NCBI GenBank assembly: GCA_046313675.1
Contig: JBKBXU010000067.1
Span: 1 to 16,544 of the forward strand
Source of the DNA: JBKBXU01 sp046313675
GTDB taxonomy: Bacteria > Bacteroidota > Bacteroidia > Cytophagales > Cytophagaceae
Length of the DNA: 16,544 nt
Reading direction: 5' to 3'
In this document: piece by piece, positions 1-6,788 of the stretch
Layout of the letters: each line of letters starts with the position of its first letter
How positions within the stretch are numbered: position 1 is the first letter of the stretch
Program-made: the position numbers and the translations under genes
The notes under the pieces: generated by a model
The model's input: the letters and a program-made list of their open reading frames with translations, nothing else
The model's database searches: none
What the model was told of the DNA's origin: nothing

Positions 1-148
1 TGTTCTGCCGGAAAGCCATTGTACCGTCGGCATTGGTAGGCAGGATATCATTGGATACGAAAATGGCGATGGAGTTTGGTTTTAGATAGGAGATAAAGTT
101 TTTCCTGTTATTTTTGAACAATTCATTATTTATCGTTTCGTATTTCAT
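1..148 (-). CDS. pepP: Aminopeptidase P (Xaa-Pro aminopeptidase), N-terminal fragment
   Basis: This is the first 49 codons of a minus-strand gene that runs off the left edge of the window. The start is ATG at 148-146. The translation begins MKYETINNELF, followed by LKPNSIAIF and then DILPTNADGTMAFRQN. This matches the N-terminal (creatinase-like) domain of bacterial aminopeptidase P, where the phrase 'NADGT..FRQ' is characteristic. Family members are cytosolic, metal-dependent M24 peptidases that remove an N-terminal residue preceding proline. The metal ligands lie in the C-terminal domain outside the window, so activity cannot be judged. The gene is divergent from the S8 protease, with only 37 bases between the two starts, so promoter sequences must overlap or lie inside coding sequence. 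The identification rests on recognised sequence similarity over a short stretch. Confidence 0.8.
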   Translation of the reverse strand, partial: MKYETINNELFKNNRKNFISYLKPNSIAIFVSNDILPTNADGTMAFRQN

Positions 149-185
149 AAGGTTGTGAAGAAGTTGATATATTGCACTTAAATTA

Positions 186-1868
186 ATGTTTATGAAAAAA
201 GTTTTTTTGTTGCTTGTCCTTGCTGTTTGTTTCAATCTTTCTTTTGGACAAAGCAGGTATTGGATCGAATTTAAAGATAAAAATATTGAAAATTATGATT
301 TCAATAATTATTTAAGTACCCAAACCATCGAAAACAGGATCAAGTTTGACCTTCCTTTATATCAATATTCAGATGTACCGGTAAATGTGGTTTATCTTGA
401 CAGCTTAAAAGGCATGGGCATTGAGTTGCATGTAGCATCAAAATGGCTGAATTCTGTTTCGGCTTCATTAAGCAATGAACAGATAAATCAGGTTCAGCAC
501 TTGGGTTTTGTAGATACTATTTATGGAATTGATCCAAATATAAAAATAACCTCTGCAGATGTAAAGGTAAATGCTGCAAACTATGCCTCCTACCTTAAGC
601 AGATGAATGCACCGGCTTTTGCCAAACAGAACCTTACAGGGAAAGGAGTTCGTATAGGTGTAATTGATGCCGGGTTTTTCCGGACCTATTCCGATAAATC
701 CCTACAGCATTTAATGAAGTATGATAGAATTAAACTACAAAGGGATTTTGTAAACCCTGATCGTAAAGATATTATCAATGAGGCGGCAAGTGACGCTGAC
801 ATTCATGGTACCATGGTCTTAAAGAGAATTTGTGGTTATGATGAAAAAGATAATACGCAAAGTGGCCTTGCTGTAAATGCCTTTTTCTACCTGGCTCGTT
901 CAGAAGACGGATCAAGGGAACACAGGGGCGAAGAAGACCAGTGGATACAAGCTATGGAATGGATGGACAGTCTTGGTGTACGCCTTATAAATACGTCCCT
1001 TGGCTATGCTATCAACATGGATGATGCTAAAGATAATTATACTAAAGAAGAAATGGATGGCAAGACAGCAAGAATCTCCCGTGCTGCCCAGATAGCGAGT
1101 GATGAAAAAGGAATTTTTCTTGTAGTTTCAGCGGGTAATGAAGGGAATAATTCCAAATGGGGTATTGTTTCAGCACCTGCTGATGCGGAAGGTGTACTGT
1201 CTGTAGGTGCTACTAAAGAACGAGTATGGGAACGCATCGGGTATAGCAGTATTGGACCTGACTTTCTTCCATATTTGAAGCCTAATGTTTCATGCTATTC
1301 TCCAAACGGCACATCTTTTTCAGCACCGGCTGTTGCTGGTTTTGTAGCTTGCCTTATGGAGAAAGCGCCTGATATATCTAATAAGGAGCTTAAGAAAATA
1401 GTGGAGAAAAGTGCCCATCTTTATCCTTTTGGGAATAACTTTCTTGGATATGGGGTGCCTCAGGCAGACAGAGCCTTAAAATTACTTGAAAATCCTTCAC
1501 ACAAGTTCACCTTTGCAAGTGAAAAACATGTAAAAGACAATAGTTATGTAGTTAAAGGGAAAAGAAAATACCTTAAAGATGCTGTAGTCTTTCATAAAAG
1601 TAATGAGCGAATTGTTGTAAAACAGGAAGTGCTTAGATTGGAGAAGCCTGATAAAAAGAAGAAAAATGAAGTGCAATTTGAGATCTATATGGATACAGAG
1701 GTGGGCGAAGCACCAAAAGATTTGACAGAAAAGCAGCTTAAGAGGTATAACAGAAAGCAGGCTAGAAGAGATAATAAAATAAAGCGTGTTAATTTAAAAA
1801 GGCCTGAGGGTGTTAACCGCAGTACAATCATTATAAATAACAGTGTTCTTGAAGTGATCTGGGAGTAA
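186..1868 (+). CDS. Exported subtilisin-like serine protease (peptidase family S8)
   Basis: This is a 560-residue S8 endopeptidase. A signal peptide covers about residues 3-22 (MKKVF, a hydrophobic core, then SFGQS), so it should be exported. The second ATG (192) gives a more typical signal peptide than the first (186), and either could be the start. The catalytic triad is visible: Asp161 in GVIDAG, His207 in DIHGT and Ser377 in NGTSFSAPA. The oxyanion Asn318 lies in SAGNEGN. Residues 25-130 look like an inhibitor-like or propeptide region ahead of the catalytic domain (about 150-435). After the catalytic domain is an uncharacterised C-terminal part, very rich in Lys/Arg between about 486 and 540, that ends in short hydrophobic strands (STIIINN, VLEVIWE). 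I do not see a type IX secretion sorting domain. The glycosyltransferase starts 19 bases downstream, so the two may be cotranscribed. The substrate is unknown. Confidence 0.93.
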   Translation: MFMKKVFLLLVLAVCFNLSFGQSRYWIEFKDKNIENYDFNNYLSTQTIENRIKFDLPLYQYSDVPVNVVYLDSLKGMGIELHVASKWLNSVSASLSNEQINQVQHLGFVDTIYGIDPNIKITSADVKVNAANYASYLKQMNAPAFAKQNLTGKGVRIGVIDAGFFRTYSDKSLQHLMKYDRIKLQRDFVNPDRKDIINEAASDADIHGTMVLKRICGYDEKDNTQSGLAVNAFFYLARSEDGSREHRGEEDQWIQAMEWMDSLGVRLINTSLGYAINMDDAKDNYTKEEMDGKTARISRAAQIASDEKGIFLVVSAGNEGNNSKWGIVSAPADAEGVLSVGATKERVWERIGYSSIGPDFLPYLKPNVSCYSPNGTSFSAPAVAGFVACLMEKAPDISNKELKKIVEKSAHLYPFGNNFLGYGVPQADRALKLLENPSHKFTFASEKHVKDNSYVVKGKRKYLKDAVVFHKSNERIVVKQEVLRLEKPDKKKKNEVQFEIYMDTEVGEAPKDLTEKQLKRYNRKQARRDNKIKRVNLKRPEGVNRSTIIINNSVLEVIWE

Positions 1869-1887
1869 ACCCGGAAATTTTTTAACT

Positions 1888-3021
1888 ATGAAAATAGCTT
1901 TTGATGCCAAAAGAGCATTTAATAATACGACCGGCCTTGGAAACTACAGCCGTTATATTATTAATGCTTTTTTGGCTTTATATCCTGATAATCAATATTA
2001 TTATTTTAATACTGGCGAGGGAATTGACAGGCAAAAGGTAATTACAGAAACAGGTAATTACAAATTGGTTTTTCCAGAAGGGCTTGTAAAAAAAAGCTTT
2101 CCGGCTCTGTGGAGATCATCTTTTATAGCCGGTGATTTAAAAAAGATCAAACCTGATTTGTACCATGGCTTGAGCAATGAACTTCCCGGAGGAATGAGGA
2201 AAAATGGCATACCTTCTGTTGTAACCATACATGATCTTATTTTTTTAAGGCATCCGGAATGGTACCTGAGCATAGACCGGTATATTTATAAAAAGAAGTT
2301 TCTTCATGCCTGCATCGAGGCAGATCTGGTTGTAGCCGTTAGTGAGCAAACCAAGGCGGATTTAATTGATTTTTTTAAAATTTCGGAAGATAAGATCATG
2401 GTTCACTACCAGGATTGTGCATCCACATTTCACAAAAATCCTTCGGAGGAACTGGTTGCTCAGGTAAAGGCCAGGTATAACCTGCCACAGAATTTTGTTC
2501 TTTCTTTATGCACCATGGAGCCCCGAAAAAATCAGAAATTGATATTAAAGGCGCTTAAGATTATGGCTCCGGCAAAAAGGCCTTTTGTCGTTATTGCTGG
2601 AAAGCCTACAGAATATACGAATGAATTACAAAAGTATATCAAAAAGCATAAGTTGGAGACTTTTGCACGAATAATTGAATATGTCCCGGATAATTTGCTG
2701 CCTGCATTGTATTATTCCGCTTCGCTTTTTGTTTATCCCTCTATTTTTGAAGGCTTTGGTATACCTATACTTGAGGCTCTAAATTGTGGCATACCTGTTA
2801 TTACCAGCAAAGGTTCATGCTTCCCTGAGGCAGGGGGAGAACATTCTCTATACATTTCACCGAACTCTGCGGAAGAACTGGCCCAGGCTATGGAGGAAGT
2901 GTTGCTTCACCCCGGAAAAGCTGCAACAATGAGCCAGGAAGGTAAAAAACATGCTCTTCGTTTCAGGCGAGAGAATACTATGCCATCTTTGATGGATTCG
3001 TATAAAAATTTATCTAAGTAA
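1888..3021 (+). CDS. Glycosyltransferase, GT4-like (family 1, GT-B fold)
   Basis: This 377-residue protein transfers a sugar from an activated donor, probably nucleotide-linked, to an unknown acceptor. The N-terminal Rossmann half (about 1-185) begins MKIAFDAKR, contains a glycine-rich GLGNYSRY loop at 16-23, and has the conserved YHGLSNELP (92-100) and TIHDLIFLRHPEW (113-125) segments. The C-terminal donor-binding half starts near 200 with the family phrase EPRKN (211-215). It carries the EX7E signature with Glu288 and Glu296 in EGFGIPILEALNCGIPVI. No signal peptide or membrane segment is evident, so it should be cytosolic or peripheral at the membrane. This type commonly acts in polysaccharide, lipid or glycoprotein glycan assembly. 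No other surface-glycan biosynthesis genes lie nearby, so the pathway cannot be named. It sits 19 bases after the protease gene and 15 bases before the M16 peptidase gene. Confidence 0.9.
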   Translation: MKIAFDAKRAFNNTTGLGNYSRYIINAFLALYPDNQYYYFNTGEGIDRQKVITETGNYKLVFPEGLVKKSFPALWRSSFIAGDLKKIKPDLYHGLSNELPGGMRKNGIPSVVTIHDLIFLRHPEWYLSIDRYIYKKKFLHACIEADLVVAVSEQTKADLIDFFKISEDKIMVHYQDCASTFHKNPSEELVAQVKARYNLPQNFVLSLCTMEPRKNQKLILKALKIMAPAKRPFVVIAGKPTEYTNELQKYIKKHKLETFARIIEYVPDNLLPALYYSASLFVYPSIFEGFGIPILEALNCGIPVITSKGSCFPEAGGEHSLYISPNSAEELAQAMEEVLLHPGKAATMSQEGKKHALRFRRENTMPSLMDSYKNLSK

Positions 3022-3024
3022 TCG

Positions 3025-3033
3025 TAGATTTGC
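3025..3033 (+). promoter_or_regulatory. Candidate Bacteroidota -7 promoter element before the M16 peptidase gene
   Basis: TAGATTTGC is an exact match to the TAnnTTTG(C) -7 element of Bacteroidota housekeeping promoters and lies directly before the ATG at 3037. No TTG -33 element is visible at the usual distance of about 19 bases. A transcript started here would have almost no leader. It is a motif match only. Confidence 0.3.
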
Positions 3034-3036
3034 AGG

Positions 3037-4272
3037 ATGGAGGAATTTGATATTTTAACCCTTAAGAATGGAATCAGGGTGGTTCATAAGCAGGTAACTC
3101 ACACCAAAGTCGCCCATTGTGGTTTTGTTCTGGATATAGGCAGCAGGGACGAGGAAGAAGGGGAAGAAGGGTTGGCGCATTTCTGGGAACATATGGTTTT
3201 TAAAGGAACCGAGAAGAGGCGGTCTCACCATATAATTAACCGGCTTGAAGTGGTGGGAGGAGAATTAAATGCCTATACCACTAAGGAGAAAGTTTTTTTC
3301 TATGCTTCTGTATTGGATCTGCATTATGAAAAAGCCATAGAACTTCTGAAAGACATTACCTTTGACTCTGTGTTCCCTCAAAAAGAAATTGAAAAGGAGA
3401 AGTCAGTTGTTCTTGAAGAAATGTCAATGTATCAGGATACTCCTGAAGATTCTATTCTCGATGATTTTGAGGATATGGTATTTGCCGGCCATTCATTAGG
3501 TGTTAATATACTTGGGACTCAGGAGAGCATCAAGCAATTCAATAAAGAAAAACTACAGGCATTTATTAGGAAAAATCTTAGTACGGACAGAATTATATTT
3601 TCCTCCATAGGGAACATTCCTTTCGCAAAAATTAAAAAATTTGCTGAAAAGTATTTAAGTGATATTCCTGCCATTGCTCCAAAGAAGAAAAGAGAACGAT
3701 TTACACAGTACGTTCCGGCCTGTTCAGATGTATTAAAGCCTATAAACCAATCTCATTGCATGATTGGCAATACCGCTTATGCCATAGAAGATCCCAGGAG
3801 GCTGCCTTTTTTTATGCTGGTTAACATCCTTGGAGGACCTGGTATGAATTCTAAACTGAATATGTCCCTGCGTGAAAAATACGGGTACGTTTATAACATC
3901 GAGTCATCTTACACTCCCTATACAGATACCGGACTGTTTTATATTTATTTTGGTACTGAAAAGAGCCAGTTAAATAAAAGCATCTCATTGGTTTATAAAG
4001 AACTAAAATACTTAAAAGAAAAACTTTTGAGCCCTGTTCAATTACAGAAGTATAAGGAGCAGCTTATGGGGCAACTTGCCATGTCTGAGGAAAGTAATCT
4101 GAACTTTATGCAAATGATGGGCAAGAGTTTACTGGATTTAGGAAGAATTGACAGCCTTGAAGATATTTTTTTAAGAATAAATAAAGTAAGCGCTATTGAA
4201 TTGCAGGGTCTGGCTCAGGAAGTACTTGAAAAAGACAGACTCAGCATATTAACCTATAGACCAGAAAACTAA
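3037..4272 (+). CDS. M16-family zinc peptidase (processing-protease-like, half-size)
   Basis: This 411-residue protein has the inverted zinc motif HxxEH as HFWEH: His48, catalytic Glu51 and His52. The third ligand is most likely Glu127 or Glu128 in SVVLEEM, about 75 residues later as the family requires. The second M16 domain (about 170-400) contains the usual conserved stretch around GGPGMNSKLNMSLREKYG (266-283), which helps position substrate. Length and layout fit half-size M16B enzymes that form dimers enclosing a chamber and cut short, unfolded peptides. There is no signal peptide, so it is probably cytosolic. Many relatives occur as pairs of one active and one inactive subunit. No partner gene is adjacent here, so a homodimer is the simplest reading. 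The gene follows the glycosyltransferase by 15 bases and may also have its own promoter. Confidence 0.92.
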   Translation: MEEFDILTLKNGIRVVHKQVTHTKVAHCGFVLDIGSRDEEEGEEGLAHFWEHMVFKGTEKRRSHHIINRLEVVGGELNAYTTKEKVFFYASVLDLHYEKAIELLKDITFDSVFPQKEIEKEKSVVLEEMSMYQDTPEDSILDDFEDMVFAGHSLGVNILGTQESIKQFNKEKLQAFIRKNLSTDRIIFSSIGNIPFAKIKKFAEKYLSDIPAIAPKKKRERFTQYVPACSDVLKPINQSHCMIGNTAYAIEDPRRLPFFMLVNILGGPGMNSKLNMSLREKYGYVYNIESSYTPYTDTGLFYIYFGTEKSQLNKSISLVYKELKYLKEKLLSPVQLQKYKEQLMGQLAMSEESNLNFMQMMGKSLLDLGRIDSLEDIFLRINKVSAIELQGLAQEVLEKDRLSILTYRPEN

Positions 4273-4294
4273 AGCAATATTTATTTTTTAACAG

Positions 4295-4325
4295 TTGAAT
4301 ACTGACTATAATATTATTACTTTTA
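4295..4325 (+). promoter_or_regulatory. Candidate promoter for the methyltransferase-to-response-regulator run
   Basis: In the 81-base gap after the M16 gene there is TTG at 4295-4297, then 20 bases, then TACTTTTA at 4318-4325. This resembles the Bacteroidota -33 TTG and -7 TAnnTTTG pair, with one mismatch in the -7 element. It would start transcription near 4330, about 20 bases before the methyltransferase ATG. It is inferred from motif and spacing only. Confidence 0.35.
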
Positions 4326-4353
4326 AAGCAGATTTTTATAGCTTATTCCGGTA

Positions 4354-4980
4354 ATGTCAGAGATTGAAAAGTATATAGAACAACATACAAGTGCCGAACC
4401 GGAACTTTTAAAACAACTTAACAGGGAAACATACAGAGATGTGTTGATGCCCGGAATGATTTCAGGACATGTGCAGGGCAGATTCCTTTCTATGTTCTCA
4501 TCAATTCTTCGGCCTGAAAAAATCCTTGAAATCGGAACTTTTACAGGATATTCAGCTATATGTCTAGCGGAAGTGTTAACAGAAAATGGTCTATTGATAT
4601 CAATAGACATCAATGAAGAATTGGAAGATCTGGTCAGAAAATATATTTTAAAAGCCGGTCTTGAAAATAAAATTCAACTCAAATACGGTAATGCCCGAAA
4701 CATTATACCTGATATTAAGGAAGTATTTGATCTTGTTTTTATTGATGCGGATAAAGTTAATTATTCTATTTATTACGATCTTGTGATTGACAAGGTCAGA
4801 AGTGGGGGAGTTATTATTGCCGATAATGTATTATGGAAAGGGAAAGTGGTGGAAGTGGAAACAAAAGACAAGGATACCCGTGCGCTTGCGGAATTTAATT
4901 CAAAGGTTCAGCAAGATGAAAGGGTTGACAATACAATAATAAATGTCCGGGATGGGTTAATGATTATAAGAAAAAAATAA
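4354..4980 (+). CDS. Class I SAM-dependent O-methyltransferase (catechol O-methyltransferase-like)
   Basis: This 208-residue cytosolic enzyme is of the cation-dependent O-methyltransferase type (methyltransferase_3 family), which transfers a methyl group from S-adenosylmethionine to a hydroxyl of a small molecule. The SAM-binding glycine motif is EIGTFTGYSA (59-68). The acidic residue at the end of strand 2 is Asp85 in ISIDIN. The metal-binding residues expected in the family are Asp131 in FIDADK plus Asp157 and Asn158 in IADNVLW. Length is normal for bacterial members. The substrate cannot be read from the sequence. The stop codon is one base from the start of the lytic transglycosylase, which points to cotranscription. 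A candidate promoter lies just upstream. Confidence 0.92.
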   Translation: MSEIEKYIEQHTSAEPELLKQLNRETYRDVLMPGMISGHVQGRFLSMFSSILRPEKILEIGTFTGYSAICLAEVLTENGLLISIDINEELEDLVRKYILKAGLENKIQLKYGNARNIIPDIKEVFDLVFIDADKVNYSIYYDLVIDKVRSGGVIIADNVLWKGKVVEVETKDKDTRALAEFNSKVQQDERVDNTIINVRDGLMIIRKK

Positions 4981-4981
4981 T

Positions 4982-6778
4982 ATGAACAGATTACTTCTTT
5001 TTTGCTTTTTATTCACAATCAACGTTTCCTTGGCTCAGGAAGTAGAAATCCCTGAAAAGATGACCTTTGCCAATATGGAGCTTAAACTTACCGATCAGGT
5101 AAGAAAGGTACTGAAATCAGAAGTTGAGGCCATCAGACGGAATCCGAAATACTTTCAGATAAAAGTTGAAAGAGCCAATTTATATTTCCCCATAATTGAA
5201 AAGGTTTTTAAGCAGGAGAATTTTCCGGATGATTTTAAATACCTGGCTTTACAGGAAAGCAGTCTTGTTTCTGATGCTGTCTCCAGTTCAAATGCTGTAG
5301 GTTATTGGCAATTCAAAAAAGAATCAGCTCAAGAGGTAGGTTTGAGAGTGGATAATGAGGTGGATGAGCGAATAAACCTTGTTTCTTCTACCCTTGGTGC
5401 GACTAAGTACCTTAGAAGGAATAACGCTACGTTGGATAATTGGATATATGCATTGCTATCTTATAACCTTGGATTAGGAGGAGTAAAATCTCATGTAGAG
5501 AGCAAATATGTAGGGGCAAGGCAAATGACCATTGATAAAAATATGCACTGGTATGTTATTCGTTTTCTGGCACACAAAATAGCTTATGAGAATGAAGTAG
5601 GTAAAGCTGCTCATTCTGAACTTCGCCTGATTGAATATACTAAAGGAAGTAATAAGAGTTTATCTGATATTGCTTCAGAGGTAAAGGTATCCGGTGATGA
5701 TCTTGAAGCTTACAATAAATGGTTGCTTAAAAAGAAAATACCGGATGACAAGGTATATACAGTTATAATACCCGCAAAAGTGGGTCAGGATAATTTAATT
5801 ACTCTTGAGAATGATCAGGAAGAGTTAATATCTGAAAGGGAACCTGCTGATGATAAGGGTAAAAAAGGTAAGAAAGGTAAGAAAGACAAATCAGGAAGAA
5901 AGAATATTTTCGCTGAACCTGTTAATGACAATCCTTATTTAACCAGCTTTAATGAATTAAAAGCAATTAAAGCGCAGGATGGTGATAGCTTTGATGATCT
6001 GGCTTCCAAAGCAGGCATCGGGGTAGTTGATATTGCTAAATTCAACGAATTGCGAAAGCATGATAAACCAAAGGCCGGAATGTACTATTACCTTCAGCCT
6101 AAAAGATCTAAGGCGCTTGTATTATCACATACTGTGAAAAAAGGAGAAAGCCTATGGGATATTTCCCAAAAATATGGTATTCATACCCGTGCTATAAGAA
6201 AGAAAAACCGCATGGGGCGGAATGAGCCTGTGGAAGAGGGAAGGGTTTTATGGCTTAGAAATAAGATACCAATGAATTCTCCTATACAGTTTGAAAATAC
6301 GGAAGAATCTAAGCCCGCTGCAAAAGAAGAGGTTAAGCCGGCGCCGGTTGCCAAAGAAGCACCTAAGCAACCTGAGAAAGAAAATATTGATAACAAGGCA
6401 AAAGAAAATCCAAAAGAGAAGATCGTAATAATTAACGGGGGTGAACAAGGGAGTAGTGCACAGACTAAAATCAAATACCATACCGTTGAACAAGGGGAAA
6501 CTTTATACAGTATTTCTAAGAAATACGGAGCTTCGGTAGAAGATTTGGTGGTGTGGAACTCTATGGTAAACACCTCTCTGAAGCCCGGTCAAAAGTTAAT
6601 TGTTGCAAAAGGAACACAGGAAGAAGATGATGATGCTACTTATCATATTGCTGAGCCTGGAGATACCATTTATAAAATATCCCGCCTTTACGGGGTTTCT
6701 GTAACTGAAATAATGGAGTGGAACGGCAAACAAGATTATACTATTTCTGTTGGGGAGAAAATCAAAATAAAGAAATAA
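4982..6778 (+). CDS. Exported lytic transglycosylase with LysM repeats (MltD-like)
   Basis: This 598-residue protein cleaves peptidoglycan glycan strands. A signal peptide ends near LAQ (17-19). The cleaved form starts at Glu20 with no lipobox cysteine, so it is probably periplasmic rather than a lipoprotein. The transglycosylase (SLT) domain spans about 65-205. It has catalytic Glu92 in ALQESSL, the GYWQF motif (107-111) in the place of GLMQ, and SYNLGLGGV (160-168) corresponding to AYNxG. Three clear LysM peptidoglycan-binding repeats follow at about 382-427, 499-542 and 554-597. Degenerate LysM-like stretches lie around 220-265 and 328-373. A low-complexity Gly-Lys linker lies at 293-303, and an Ala/Lys/Pro-rich linker at 440-480. 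The overall plan matches MltD-type enzymes in Bacteroidota. The gene begins one base after the methyltransferase stop and ends 10 bases before the LOV kinase. Confidence 0.93.
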   Translation: MNRLLLFCFLFTINVSLAQEVEIPEKMTFANMELKLTDQVRKVLKSEVEAIRRNPKYFQIKVERANLYFPIIEKVFKQENFPDDFKYLALQESSLVSDAVSSSNAVGYWQFKKESAQEVGLRVDNEVDERINLVSSTLGATKYLRRNNATLDNWIYALLSYNLGLGGVKSHVESKYVGARQMTIDKNMHWYVIRFLAHKIAYENEVGKAAHSELRLIEYTKGSNKSLSDIASEVKVSGDDLEAYNKWLLKKKIPDDKVYTVIIPAKVGQDNLITLENDQEELISEREPADDKGKKGKKGKKDKSGRKNIFAEPVNDNPYLTSFNELKAIKAQDGDSFDDLASKAGIGVVDIAKFNELRKHDKPKAGMYYYLQPKRSKALVLSHTVKKGESLWDISQKYGIHTRAIRKKNRMGRNEPVEEGRVLWLRNKIPMNSPIQFENTEESKPAAKEEVKPAPVAKEAPKQPEKENIDNKAKENPKEKIVIINGGEQGSSAQTKIKYHTVEQGETLYSISKKYGASVEDLVVWNSMVNTSLKPGQKLIVAKGTQEEDDDATYHIAEPGDTIYKISRLYGVSVTEIMEWNGKQDYTISVGEKIKIKK

Positions 6779-6788
6779 ACGCAGATGT

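Noticed and set aside
153..175. Possible promoter (TTG, then TATATTGC) in front of the S8 protease.
   Set aside because: The spacing is about 12 bases instead of about 19-20 and the -7 element lacks one T, so the match is too weak to list.
5850..5892. Short tandem repeat-like AAAGGTAAG units in the lytic transglycosylase gene.
   Set aside because: They encode an in-frame Gly-Lys linker (residues 293-303). This is ordinary low-complexity linker sequence, not a separate repeat element.
6181..6573. Minus-strand open frame with hydrophobic stretches opposite the LysM protein.
   Set aside because: It is antisense to the Lys/Ala/Pro-rich linker and LysM repeats. Its apparent hydrophobicity is a by-product of reading Lys/Glu-rich codons backwards.
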